DNA from: an uncultured Lachnospiraceae bacterium
GTDB lineage: Bacteria > Bacillota > Clostridia > Lachnospirales > Lachnospiraceae
DNA length: 51,912 nt
Direction of reading: 5' to 3'
Assembly: GCA_947566705.1 (NCBI GenBank)
Contig: CANOLA010000011.1
Location: 1-51,912, forward strand
The notes under the pieces are model-generated. The model ran no database searches. It worked only from the letters and a program-made list of their open reading frames with translations, and was not told the origin of the DNA. Positions 1 to 8,601 of the stretch are shown here, piece after piece (position 1 is the first letter of the stretch; each line of letters begins with the position of its first letter). The position numbers and the translations under genes were made by a program.

Positions 1-50
1 AGGCGGATTCGAGACTTTCACTCGTTGGAAACGTGCGCCGCTAGGCGCAC
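1..50 (-). mobile_element. 5' end of a group IIC intron (partial, runs off the left edge)
   Basis: Read on the minus strand from base 50, the sequence begins GTGCGCC, the usual group II 5' boundary. GTGCGCC then pairs with GGCGCAC across a 4-nt loop. A second small hairpin follows, CGAG-TGAAAGT-CTCG and then AAT. This order matches the start of domain I in group IIC introns such as the Oceanobacillus iheyensis one, as I remember it. The element lies 11 nt beyond the stem of an intrinsic terminator, which is the typical IIC insertion site. The rest of the intron and any reverse transcriptase would be outside the window. The first 50 bases are seen; the intron identity is inference. Confidence 0.68.
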
Positions 51-54
51 ATTA

Positions 55-94
55 TAAAAACACCGGATACGGTTTTTGCCGTATCCGGTGTTTT
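55..94 (-). terminator. intrinsic terminator downstream of the HicA-like toxin gene
   Basis: A perfect 12-bp stem (61-72 with 79-90) encloses a 6-nt loop. On the minus strand it is followed by a T run at 60-56. On the plus strand there is also a T run at 91-94, so it could stop transcription both ways. It ends the toxin-antitoxin operon and probably served as the landing site of the intron fragment. Confidence 0.9.
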
Positions 95-109
95 AAATTG
101 AATATCCTG

Positions 110-328
110 TTATATTTTGCTGTTAAAATACTCCTGTGTTACCTGCAGCTGTTTCTTTAGTATTTCTTTCCACATATGTGCATGAATTTCACCGGAGCCC
201 TTTGATACTTTTGTCATTCTCAGAGTTCCATTCGTATCCCTTTTCCGGTAAAAATAATGGTCCGTATCTTTATATAATTCCCACCCGTCCCTGTCACAGA
301 ATCTCTTTAGTTCTTTCCATCCTGGCAC
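110..328 (-). CDS. HicA-like type II toxin (mRNA interferase family)
   Basis: This is a 72-residue basic protein. The order GWKELKRFCDRDGWEL, then DHYFYRKR, then KVSKGSGEI..HMWKEILKKQ follows the HicA/YcfA layout of a small double-stranded-RNA-binding-like fold. In that family a central histidine is catalytic, and the His in DHYFYRK is the candidate here. HicA toxins cleave mRNA when not neutralised. The gene is downstream of the antitoxin and overlaps its end by 22 bp (307-328), which implies translational coupling. A strong terminator follows. The classical GSHHIF box is altered, so this is a divergent family member. Toxin activity is inferred from family and gene order. Confidence 0.75.
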   Translation of the reverse strand: MPGWKELKRFCDRDGWELYKDTDHYFYRKRDTNGTLRMTKVSKGSGEIHAHMWKEILKKQLQVTQEYFNSKI

Positions 329-732
329 TGCAGCATTTCTCCTATTGTTTCCATGTCATCAATAATCAGGGCTTTAAAAATATATGGAATATGCTGCTTC
401 CGGTTTGGACTGTGGGAATATGTTTCATATTCGTTATAATATTCAAGAGAATAATCTAATATGGATTTTGCAAGCTTCATTCGGGCTTCCTGTTCATCTA
501 CACCATTTTCCACAAGGTCAATCTCATTTAGCGATAATGTAACTGAGCCATCCTCCTCCATATATTTTACCGCCGTAAAATGATAAGCCTCCAGTATCTG
601 CGTCATTGTTTCCAGACTGGAAAACCACATCTTATCCCTGGTACGCTTGATAAACCTTGGCTTTTCATGAATCACACTGTCACATACGGCGCTCCATTCT
701 TTCCTTACAGCTGTTGCCTGCTCCATTAACAT
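307..732 (-). CDS. antitoxin partner of the HicA-like toxin
   Basis: This acidic protein of about 141 residues precedes the toxin. Its N-terminal half contains the run FIKRTRDKMW and GSVTLSLNEIDLVENG. Its helical C-terminal part ends near CQDGKN. I do not recognise a canonical HicB fold; it resembles antitoxins loosely labelled RelB- or Phd-like in clostridia. The open frame extends to 792, but those codons lie over the promoter. With a -10 at 755-760, transcription should start near 748. The mRNA would then carry AAAGGAG at 742-748, nine bases before the ATG at 732. An ATG at 741 is the alternative. The gene is probably autoregulated through the palindrome upstream. Confidence 0.7.
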   Translation of the reverse strand: MLMEQATAVRKEWSAVCDSVIHEKPRFIKRTRDKMWFSSLETMTQILEAYHFTAVKYMEEDGSVTLSLNEIDLVENGVDEQEARMKLAKSILDYSLEYYNEYETYSHSPNRKQHIPYIFKALIIDDMETIGEMLQCQDGKN

Positions 733-754
733 ATCCATCATCTCCTTTTCCTCC

Positions 755-794
755 ATTATAACAAAAGTGTACACTATGTCAATAGTGTACACTT
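755..794 (-). promoter_or_regulatory. toxin-antitoxin promoter with double palindromic operator
   Basis: On the minus strand TTGACA (777-782) and TATAAT (755-760) are separated by 16 bp. An inverted repeat with 13-bp arms, AAGTGTACACTAT, lies at 765-777 and 782-794. Each arm contains the self-palindrome AGTGTACACT, and their centres are 18 bp apart. The arms cover the -35 and most of the spacer, so bound antitoxin or toxin-antitoxin complex would block polymerase. Sequence elements are seen; autorepression is inferred from toxin-antitoxin biology. Confidence 0.88.
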
Positions 795-861
795 TATGAT
801 ATACAAATATTCAGATTCTGTTCATCCGTTTTCCAGCAAATTATGATTTTTTATTCTAAAC

Positions 862-3330
862 TTAAACCCCAGTCATATTTACCTTAATCTTATCCAGATG
901 CCAGATATCATCCACGTACTCCTGAATGGTACGGTCTGATGAGAACTTGCCGACATGGGCGATATTTAAAATAGAACTCTTTGCCCATGCACTTGTGTTT
1001 TTATAGTAAGAAGAAATCTTCTTCTGCGCACTTGCATATGCACGGAAATCAGCAAGAATAAAATAGCGGTCAGCTACTTCGCCCTGCTGCGGATTTAACA
1101 GTGAGTTGTAAATCTCACGGAACAGCTGGCGGTCGTTCTTTGCATAGGTACCGTCCACAAGCTGGTTGACCACCCTGCGAAGCTCTGCATCGTTATTATA
1201 TACTTCCTGCGGCTGGTAATCCTTATAATTCTCATGTGCAATGACTTCGTCAGCGCTCATACCAAAAATAAAGATATTGTCCGCACCAACCTCTTCATAC
1301 ATCTCAACATTGGCACCGTCCATGGTTCCGATGGTAATTGCACCGTTTAACATAAACTTCATGTTACCGGTACCGGACGCCTCCTTACTTGCAGTAGAAA
1401 TCTGCTCGCTGACGTCTGCAGCCGCAAAAATCCACTCCGCAATGGATACACGGTAATCCTCGATAAATACCACCTTAATCTTTCCTTTGATGGACGGGTC
1501 ATTATTTACCACATCCGCAACCGTATTAATTAATTTAATGGTGTTCTTGGCATTGCGGTATCCTGCCGCTGCCTTCGCACCGAAGATAAAGGTTCTTGGA
1601 ACAAAATCCATATCCGGATTTTCCTTTAACTGGTTATACAGATACATCACATGAAGAATATTCATAAGCTGTCTCTTGTATTCATGCAGACGCTTTACCT
1701 GCACGTCAAAAATAGAGTTCGGGTCAACATCAATCCCGTTGTGCTCCTTAATGTACTTTGCAAGACGCACTTTGTTCTTGCGTTTAATCTCCATAACTTC
1801 TTTCTGCGCCTGCGGGTCGTTTGCAACCTTTATCAGTCCTTCAACCTTGGAAAGGTCGGTAATCCAGCCTCCCCCCACCTGCTTTGTCACCCATTCTGCA
1901 AGAAGCGGATTTCCATGTGCAAGAAATCTTCTCTGGGTAATACCGTTGGTCTTATTGTTGAATTTCTCCGGGAACATCTCGTAGAAATCCTTAAGTTCCT
2001 GTTTCTTTAAAATATCTGTATGCAGTCTTGCCACACCATTCACGGAAAAACCTGCAACAATTGCCAGATGCGCCATCTTCACCTGTCCGTCATAAAGAAT
2101 TGCCATCTTACGGATTTTTTCTTCATTGTCCGGGTAGCGCTCTTTAATTTCCAGTACAAAGCGGCGGTTGATTTCCTCAACAATCTGGTATACGCGCGGA
2201 AGCAGTCTCTGGAAAATATCAATCGGCCATTTCTCCAGCGCTTCTGCCATAATGGTATGGTTGGTATATGCCACGCTGCGTGTTGTAATATCCCATGCAT
2301 CATCCCAGGAAAGACCTTCCTCATCCAGTAAGATACGCATTAATTCCGCCACCGTAACAGTCGGATGGGTATCATTCATCTGGAATACCACCTTTTCCGG
2401 TAACTGGTGCAGATCCGTGTGGTGCTTTTTAAATCTTTCGATTGCACGCTGGATACTGGCGGACACAAAGAAATACTGCTGCTTTAAACGGAGCTCTTTT
2501 CCTTTTACATGGTTGTCATTCGGGTACAGTACCTCGACAAGGTTACGGGCAAGGTTTTCTTCCTCTACTGCCTTCTCGTAATCACCGCTGTCAAAAGAAG
2601 ACAGCTTAAACTCTTCCTTCGGCTGTGCATCCCAGATAATCAGGGAATCCACAACATTGTTTCCATATCCCACAATCGGCATATCGTAGGCTACGGCAAG
2701 CACGGACTGGTAGTTTACCTGCTCAAAATGCAGCTGGCCGTCCTCATGTTCCCTCTGCTCCACATGGCCTCCGAATTTCACTTCATAGCAATACTCCGGC
2801 CGGCGCAGCTCAAACGGATAGCCGTCCTTTAACCAGTTATCCGGCACTTCCACCTGAAAACCATCAGTAATCTGCTGCTTGAACATTCCGTAACGGTAAC
2901 GGATTCCGCATCCGTATGCCGCATAACCAAGGGATGCAAGGGAATCCATAAAGCAGGCTGCAAGTCTTCCCAGACCGCCGTTTCCAAGCGCCGGATCCGG
3001 CTCCTGGTCCTCGATTACCGAAAGATCCAGTCCAATCTCCTCAAGGGCTTCCTTTACCTCGCTGTATGCCCCAAGGTTAATCAGGTTGTTTCCAAGGGCA
3101 CGTCCCATCAGAAACTCCATGGACATATAATAAACTGTCTTCGGGTCATCCTTTTCAATTGCTGACTGTGTTGCCATCCATTCATCCATGACAACATCCT
3201 TTACCGCAAGCGCCACTGCCTGGAAAATCTCCTGCTGGCTGGCCTCCTTCAGGTTTTTGCGGTACATGGTCTTAACGCTCTCTGTAACAGATGCGATAAA
3301 TTCCTTTTTGTTAAACACCTTATCCCTCAT
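862..3330 (-). CDS. glgP: glycogen/alpha-glucan phosphorylase
   Basis: An 822-residue cytoplasmic GT35 enzyme that releases glucose-1-phosphate from alpha-1,4-glucans. Family length is about 800-830, so it is complete. The pyridoxal-phosphate lysine is in GTGNMKF near residue 658, within the signature EASGTGNMKFMLNGA. Other family blocks are GNGGLGRLAACF, NDTHPT and KTNGITQRR. The frame stays open upstream to 3450, but the start at 3330 has AGGAGG about ten bases before it, and the upstream residues do not fit the family. It lies 82 bases behind ileS with a hairpin between. No other glycogen gene is present. I saw no clear terminator between its end and the toxin-antitoxin promoter. Confidence 0.97.
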   Translation of the reverse strand: MRDKVFNKKEFIASVTESVKTMYRKNLKEASQQEIFQAVALAVKDVVMDEWMATQSAIEKDDPKTVYYMSMEFLMGRALGNNLINLGAYSEVKEALEEIGLDLSVIEDQEPDPALGNGGLGRLAACFMDSLASLGYAAYGCGIRYRYGMFKQQITDGFQVEVPDNWLKDGYPFELRRPEYCYEVKFGGHVEQREHEDGQLHFEQVNYQSVLAVAYDMPIVGYGNNVVDSLIIWDAQPKEEFKLSSFDSGDYEKAVEEENLARNLVEVLYPNDNHVKGKELRLKQQYFFVSASIQRAIERFKKHHTDLHQLPEKVVFQMNDTHPTVTVAELMRILLDEEGLSWDDAWDITTRSVAYTNHTIMAEALEKWPIDIFQRLLPRVYQIVEEINRRFVLEIKERYPDNEEKIRKMAILYDGQVKMAHLAIVAGFSVNGVARLHTDILKKQELKDFYEMFPEKFNNKTNGITQRRFLAHGNPLLAEWVTKQVGGGWITDLSKVEGLIKVANDPQAQKEVMEIKRKNKVRLAKYIKEHNGIDVDPNSIFDVQVKRLHEYKRQLMNILHVMYLYNQLKENPDMDFVPRTFIFGAKAAAGYRNAKNTIKLINTVADVVNNDPSIKGKIKVVFIEDYRVSIAEWIFAAADVSEQISTASKEASGTGNMKFMLNGAITIGTMDGANVEMYEEVGADNIFIFGMSADEVIAHENYKDYQPQEVYNNDAELRRVVNQLVDGTYAKNDRQLFREIYNSLLNPQQGEVADRYFILADFRAYASAQKKISSYYKNTSAWAKSSILNIAHVGKFSSDRTIQEYVDDIWHLDKIKVNMTGV

Positions 3331-3376
3331 AACGCGTTGTCCTCCTGTAATTAATTTGTATGGGTATAAATACCAT

Positions 3377-3409
3377 GAGGGGGAGACAAGCCAGAACCTG
3401 CTCCCCCTC
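3377..3409. terminator. hairpin between ileS and glgP
   Basis: A perfect 9-bp stem, GAGGGGGAG (3377-3385) with CTCCCCCTC (3401-3409), has a 15-nt loop. The T run (3410-3414) follows on the plus strand only. On the minus strand, where the genes are read, no T tract follows. It may therefore act as a 3' stabiliser, a weak attenuator, or a stop for antisense transcription. Confidence 0.5.
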
Positions 3410-3412
3410 TTT

Positions 3413-6400
3413 TTAGTGCTTTTCAACTGCAAGGGTAACCTCCTCACCATTGATGCGCCAGTCTTTCCGGTACCCGCTTAAGGTGCCGGAGGTAACTGCA
3501 TCAGCAAGTACTTCTGAACTTATAGCCTCTCCATATCTGCCAAAAATATCCGTAATCTTCTGCCCTGCAGTGTAGGATACTGCAATATGGTCCATGACCT
3601 CAAAGCCGGCTTCCTTACGCATGGTCTGAATCTTACTGATCAGCTCGCGCACAAAACCTTCCTCTACCAGTTCAGGCGTCAGCCTGGTATCCATAACAGC
3701 GGTAACTGAATTATCACCTTCTGTCACAAAACCTTCTGCCTGTGTCATGGTAATGAGCAAATCCTCTTCTAATAATACAACTTCTTCACTGACACTGTCA
3801 AGCTTAAGTGCGCCCTGGCTGCGGAGCTCTGCCATCGCTTTATTGCCGTCAAGCGCTGCAAGCGCTTCCTGAATCTGCTTTAAATACTTTCCGTACTTCG
3901 GTCCCACGGTGCGAAGCTGCGGCTTGAACAAGTAATCCGTATATGCAGACACATCATCGGTAAACGTAATGTTCTTTACATTAAGTTCATCAGCAATGAT
4001 TGCAACGTAGAAATCATCCAGCTTCTTTTCAGCTTTCACATACATCTGTCCGACCGGCTGGCGGTTTTTGATATTTGCACTGTTACGGCATGCACGCCCC
4101 ATCACCACAATCTTAAGAACCTCATCCATGGAAGCTTCAAGCTCTTTGTCAATCATCTGTTCATTCACCGCCGGAAAATCACAAAGGTGAACACTTTCCG
4201 GTGCAGATGCATCAATGGAACATACAAGATTCCTGTAAATTTCCTCTGTCATAAACGGAATCATCGGGGCCGCTGTCTTACTGATGGTAACAAGCGCAGT
4301 ATACAGCGTCATATAGGCGTTAATCTTATCCTGCTCCATACCCTTTGCCCAGAAACGCTCGCGGGAACGGCGGACATACCAGTTACTCATATCATCCACA
4401 AACTCTTCCAGTACCCGCGCAGCCTCCGGAATCCGGTAAGCCTCCAGATTTTCATCCACTGCTGCAACTGCAGAGTTTAATTTGGACAGCAGCCATTTGT
4501 CCATAACCGTAAGTTTATCAAATTCAAGACTGTATTTTGTCGCATCAAACTGGTCAATTTCGGCATAGAGAACAAAGAACGCATAGGTATTCCACAGTGT
4601 TCCCATAAATTTGCGCTGGCCTTCCTGCACAATCTTTCCGGAAAAACGTTTCGGAAGCCATGGCGCACATGCGGTATAGAAATACCAGCGGATAGCATCC
4701 GCCCCGTATGTTTCAAGCGCTTCAAACGGGTCAACGGCATTGCCCTTTGACTTGGACATTTTCTGTCCGTTTTCATCCTGCACATGCCCTAATACAATAA
4801 CATTTTCATATGGCGCTTTGTCAAACAGCAGCGTGGATTCCGCCATCAGGGAATGAAACCAGCCCCTGGTCTGGTCCACTGCCTCGGAAATAAACTGCGC
4901 CGGAAACTGCTTTTCAAACAGTTCCTTATTTTCAAACGGATAATGGTGCTGCGCAAAAGGCATGGCGCCGGAATCAAACCAGCAGTCGATTACCTCCGGT
5001 ACGCGGTGCATGGTCTTGCCACACTTCGGGCACGGAAATGTCACTTCATCAATATAAGGCCTGTGAAGCTCCACCTTTGCAGCGTTTTCATCCCCGGTAC
5101 GCTCTGCAAGTTCTGCGCGGCTTCCGACAGATTCAAAATTTCCGCATTCACACTCCCAGATATTTAAAGGCGTACCCCAGTATCGGTTTCTTGAAATCGC
5201 CCAGTCCTGAATATTTTCCAGCCAGTTTCCAAAGCGTCCGCTTCCGATGGATTCCGGAATCCAGTTGACCGTATTGTTGTTTTTGATCAGCTGGTCTTTC
5301 ACTGCGGTCTCCTTAATGTACCAGGACTCCCTCGCATAATAGATAAGCGGAGTGTCACATCTCCAGCAGTGCGGATAATCATGCTCAAACTTCGGTGCAG
5401 AAAAAAGCTGTTTTCTTGCATCCAGATTTTTAATCACTTCCGGGTCTGCCTTTTTAACAAACAATCCGGCAAACGGGGTTTCTTCTGTCATTTCCCCTCT
5501 TTCATTGACAAACTGTACAAACGGCAGATCGTAGTTTCTTCCGACATTGGCATCATCCTCACCGAATGCAGGCGCAATGTGTACGATTCCGGTACCGTCT
5601 GTCATGGTAACATAACTGTCGCATGTCACATAAAAGCCTTTTTTATTCTGTCTGTCCGCCACTTCCTTTGCACAGTCAAACAGCGGTTCGTATGCCTTGT
5701 GCTCCAGTGCCGTTCCCTTATATGTTTCCAGCACCTCGTATGCTTCCTGCCCGTCTTCTGCCAGGGAGCCAAGCACGGTATCAGCAAGCGCCTCGGCAAG
5801 GTAATAGGTATAGCCGTCGGCTGCCTTTACTTTCAGGTAAGTATCCTCCGGGTTCACGCAGAGTGCCACGTTGCTTGGAAGTGTCCACGGGGTGGTTGTC
5901 CATGCCAGAAGATACGCATCCTCATCCGCCACCTTAAAGCGAACGATTGCCGAACGCTCCTTTACAAGCTTATACCCCTGCGCAACCTCCTGCGCCGAAA
6001 GCGGCGTTCCGCAGCGCGGACAGTAAGGCACTATCTTAAAGCCCTTGTAAAGCAGGCCTTTGTTCCAAATTTCCTTTAATGCCCACCACTCGGATTCGAT
6101 AAAATTATCGTCATATGTCACATAAGGATCGTCCATGTCCGCCCAGAATCCAACGGTTCCGGAGAAATCCTCCCACATGCCCTTGTATTTCCAGACTGAC
6201 TCCTTGCATTCCTTAATAAACGGCTCCAGTCCATACGCTTCAATCTGGTCCTTGCCGTCCAGTCCCAGTTTTTTCTCTACCTCGATTTCGACCGGAAGCC
6301 CGTGGGTGTCCCAGCCAGCCTTACGCGGTACATACTTTCCTTTCATGGTCTGGTATCTTGGAATCATGTCCTTGATGGTACGTGTTTCAACATGGCCGAT

Positions 6401-6565
6401 ATGGGGTTTTCCGTTTGCTGTAGGCGGTCCGTCATAAAAAGTATAGGTTTCCCCGTCTTTGCGGTTTTCCATGGATTTCCTGAAAATATCGTTTTCGCGC
6501 CAGAACTTTTCTGTTGCTTTTTCGCGTTCCACGAAATTCATATTTGTATCAACTTTATTGTACAT
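3413..6565 (-). CDS. ileS: isoleucyl-tRNA synthetase, IleS2-like type
   Basis: A class I synthetase of 1050 residues that charges tRNA-Ile. HIGH is in GKPHIGH at about residues 55-58 and KMSKS in GQKMSKSKGN near residue 600. The editing (CP1) insertion lies between them and an anticodon-binding region follows. The blocks GPPTANGKPHIGH, GWDTHGLPVE and EKKLGLDGK are those of the eukaryote-like IleS2 group, whose members are generally little inhibited by mupirocin. That resistance is inference. The open frame reaches 6622, but AGGGAGGAAACA directly precedes the ATG at 6565 and the promoter overlaps the longer version. The leader is short, with no space for a T-box. Confidence 0.97.
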   Translation of the reverse strand: MYNKVDTNMNFVEREKATEKFWRENDIFRKSMENRKDGETYTFYDGPPTANGKPHIGHVETRTIKDMIPRYQTMKGKYVPRKAGWDTHGLPVEIEVEKKLGLDGKDQIEAYGLEPFIKECKESVWKYKGMWEDFSGTVGFWADMDDPYVTYDDNFIESEWWALKEIWNKGLLYKGFKIVPYCPRCGTPLSAQEVAQGYKLVKERSAIVRFKVADEDAYLLAWTTTPWTLPSNVALCVNPEDTYLKVKAADGYTYYLAEALADTVLGSLAEDGQEAYEVLETYKGTALEHKAYEPLFDCAKEVADRQNKKGFYVTCDSYVTMTDGTGIVHIAPAFGEDDANVGRNYDLPFVQFVNERGEMTEETPFAGLFVKKADPEVIKNLDARKQLFSAPKFEHDYPHCWRCDTPLIYYARESWYIKETAVKDQLIKNNNTVNWIPESIGSGRFGNWLENIQDWAISRNRYWGTPLNIWECECGNFESVGSRAELAERTGDENAAKVELHRPYIDEVTFPCPKCGKTMHRVPEVIDCWFDSGAMPFAQHHYPFENKELFEKQFPAQFISEAVDQTRGWFHSLMAESTLLFDKAPYENVIVLGHVQDENGQKMSKSKGNAVDPFEALETYGADAIRWYFYTACAPWLPKRFSGKIVQEGQRKFMGTLWNTYAFFVLYAEIDQFDATKYSLEFDKLTVMDKWLLSKLNSAVAAVDENLEAYRIPEAARVLEEFVDDMSNWYVRRSRERFWAKGMEQDKINAYMTLYTALVTISKTAAPMIPFMTEEIYRNLVCSIDASAPESVHLCDFPAVNEQMIDKELEASMDEVLKIVVMGRACRNSANIKNRQPVGQMYVKAEKKLDDFYVAIIADELNVKNITFTDDVSAYTDYLFKPQLRTVGPKYGKYLKQIQEALAALDGNKAMAELRSQGALKLDSVSEEVVLLEEDLLITMTQAEGFVTEGDNSVTAVMDTRLTPELVEEGFVRELISKIQTMRKEAGFEVMDHIAVSYTAGQKITDIFGRYGEAISSEVLADAVTSGTLSGYRKDWRINGEEVTLAVEKH

Positions 6566-6628
6566 TGTTTCCTCCCTTAATATATGTAACTCTCCGAAAG
6601 GAGCAGCGGTTATTGTCCACACTTAAAA

Positions 6629-6657
6629 ATCATAGTAAAAATTGCCTGCTGTGTCAA
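6629..6657 (-). promoter_or_regulatory. sigma-A promoter of ileS
   Basis: TTGACA at 6652-6657 and TATGAT at 6629-6634 are separated by exactly 17 bp, close to the vegetative consensus. Transcription should begin near 6622, giving an untranslated leader of only about 57 bases before the ATG at 6565. Confidence 0.88.
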
Positions 6658-6720
6658 GGTTTTACACGCTTTGCGATGACATAATTTTGAATCACGGTAT
6701 ATGCAGCCCCTTTCCCGGGA

Positions 6721-6751
6721 TAAAACAGCCCTCCGTTTTCCGGAGGGCTGT
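6721..6751 (-). terminator. terminator of the diguanylate cyclase gene
   Basis: An 11-bp stem, ACAGCCCTCCG (6725-6735) with CGGAGGGCTGT (6741-6751), has a 5-nt loop. It starts directly beside the stop codon at 6752-6754. A short T tract (TTTTA) follows on the minus strand. Confidence 0.85.
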
Positions 6752-8458
6752 CTATGCGGTCTTGATACTTCTCTTTAACTGCTCCTTATTTATGTACATC
6801 AGCGTGTCCGCCTGATCTACCATTTCTTTCAGCCGGAGTTTGTTTGCATTTTCGCATTGTGCAAATCCATGCGCAATCTGCAGCTCAAACGGATAATACC
6901 TGGCACTGTTGACCTGGCCGACTGCCTCGTAAAACTCCTCCTTTGCTTTCCGGTATATCTCCTCCGGCTTCTCCGCCTCCAGAAATACACAGAATTCATC
7001 CCCTCCAATCCGGTAGGATTTTCCATACTTCCCAAATGTGCTGGCAATTACTTCTGCAGCAAGCTTAAGCAGCTTATCCCCTTCTTCATGTCCCAGATTG
7101 TCATTGACGGTTTTCAGGTTATTTACATCCAGAAATACCATACCAAGCCTTTTTATGTGTATTTCATCATATTTATTCAGCTGTTCCAGATAAGAAGTAC
7201 GGTTTCCGAGATTTGTCAGTCCGTCATGATAGGCAAGATTGCGTATCAGGTCATACTGCATGCCATTCTGCATCAGCCGGAACGCGCTTATCTCGCTGCT
7301 TACGGCAAACAGGAGGACAAACACCAGCATTCCCGGACGGATTGCCACAGCCCTGTCCATGGAATCCGTATGTGAAAACCGCGCCACCTCAAAAATGGTG
7401 ATAACCCACAGACTGACAACTCCCAGCATCTGCAGGGATACCATCAGGTTTTTCTCCCTGCTCCTGACTGTCTGGATAAAACGCTTCACAACCGTCACCA
7501 TCAGAACCATGTAGAAAATTCCGACAAACGGCAGGGAAATCCGCAGCATGTCGTGCAGATCCGTAAACCCGGTGAGCTGTCCAATCCCGCATACCATAAG
7601 AAATACAATATCCAGACAGCTGAGCAGCTGCAGAAAACGGTTCTTTAAAATATGGTATTCACAGTCCAGATACAGAAGCAGCGGCAGAACAGATACCATC
7701 ATAACCACATTGCCCACCATCTGTAAAAGCCGTGCATCGGAAACAAAAAACTGCACGACATTGGTCTCCAGCAGGCTCCATATACCCGAAAACAGGGTAT
7801 TTAACCCAAGATAAAAAATTCCGTTGCCTTTTTTCGTGTTAAGCCGGGGAATGAAGTTAATAAACAACATAAAAAGACCGGCAAGAATCATAAAAATACT
7901 GATTAAAAGCGCAACCGTCTTACCGGAAATCAGACCGGTAACAATGTCTGCCTCGTTTCCCATATAAATATGGTCAACTGTCACGGCACTCTCATCGTAA
8001 GCATATTTCACCTGCATTTCCAGCACTTTGCCGGAATACTCCGGCATAATATCACAGGTATTCCATATATTTCCAGGCGACTTACTGTAAAACCGTGACT
8101 GCGGTACCTCAGTTTCATACAGGACCTCCCCGTCAACGGCCAGTCTGGTATACACATCCTTTGTCCGCCAGACCAGACTCTGCGCTACGTCCATCCGGGG
8201 CAGCCGGTAATAAATGGACAGCACATCACTGTCACTGGAAAAACCATCACCCAGGTGCTTCATATCCGCCGGAATACTACCGGAAGTATCCAGAGTCCAT
8301 GCATCATCTGTCAGTATAAAAGATTCACCGCCATCTTTCTTTTCCGGCATTGTCCTTCCGGCAAATACTGCTGCTATCATGATAAACATCACTGCCATTC
8401 CGGTAAGGAAACCTGTTCTTATTAATTTACCATAACTGTCCTTATTTTTATTTTTCAT
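6752..8458 (-). CDS. membrane-bound GGDEF diguanylate cyclase
   Basis: A 568-residue protein predicted to make cyclic di-GMP from two GTP. The order is a first membrane helix, an extracytoplasmic beta-rich domain of about 150 residues, then about seven or eight membrane helices, similar in layout to 7TMR-DISM receptors. A C-terminal GGDEF domain follows, with YHDGLTNLGNR at its entry and RIGGDEFCVF at the active site. The residues where the inhibitory RxxD site would lie read GKYG, so product inhibition at that site is probably absent. The frame opens at 8572, but the promoter lies over those codons. The ATG at 8458 has GGAG five bases upstream. It is monocistronic. The ligand is unknown. Confidence 0.92.
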   Translation of the reverse strand: MKNKNKDSYGKLIRTGFLTGMAVMFIMIAAVFAGRTMPEKKDGGESFILTDDAWTLDTSGSIPADMKHLGDGFSSDSDVLSIYYRLPRMDVAQSLVWRTKDVYTRLAVDGEVLYETEVPQSRFYSKSPGNIWNTCDIMPEYSGKVLEMQVKYAYDESAVTVDHIYMGNEADIVTGLISGKTVALLISIFMILAGLFMLFINFIPRLNTKKGNGIFYLGLNTLFSGIWSLLETNVVQFFVSDARLLQMVGNVVMMVSVLPLLLYLDCEYHILKNRFLQLLSCLDIVFLMVCGIGQLTGFTDLHDMLRISLPFVGIFYMVLMVTVVKRFIQTVRSREKNLMVSLQMLGVVSLWVITIFEVARFSHTDSMDRAVAIRPGMLVFVLLFAVSSEISAFRLMQNGMQYDLIRNLAYHDGLTNLGNRTSYLEQLNKYDEIHIKRLGMVFLDVNNLKTVNDNLGHEEGDKLLKLAAEVIASTFGKYGKSYRIGGDEFCVFLEAEKPEEIYRKAKEEFYEAVGQVNSARYYPFELQIAHGFAQCENANKLRLKEMVDQADTLMYINKEQLKRSIKTA

Positions 8459-8543
8459 GCCAACTCCAAAATATTCTGTCCATTCCAGATGCCTGTCATA
8501 CAGATAATCATATTCTTTCTGAAAGCAAAGTATACTTAGAATA

Positions 8544-8572
8544 AGTATAAACGAACCGGATAAGAATTGCAA
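8544..8572 (-). promoter_or_regulatory. promoter of the diguanylate cyclase gene
   Basis: TTGCAA at 8567-8572 and TATACT at 8544-8549 are separated by 17 bp on the minus strand. The start point would be near 8537, leaving a leader of about 80 bases before the ATG at 8458. Confidence 0.75.
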
Positions 8573-8601
8573 GAACTATAAAATAAAAATAGTAACGTAC
8601 C

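Noticed and set aside
3331-3450. Longer N-terminus for glgP
   Set aside because: The extra 40 codons overlap the end of ileS and the hairpin, do not resemble the family, and the ATG at 3330 has AGGAGG upstream.
5369-6079. Long plus-strand frame of 236 codons inside ileS
   Set aside because: It is antisense to a highly conserved enzyme, its translation has no recognisable domain, and it lacks a ribosome site.
6566-6720. T-box riboswitch before ileS
   Set aside because: The promoter at 6629-6657 leaves about 57 bases of leader, far too short, and no T-box sequence or antiterminator is visible.
8544-8601. Lost C-terminal half of the Ger(x)C gene by frameshift
   Set aside because: The region after the stop holds only the promoter of the next gene, so no frameshifted continuation exists.
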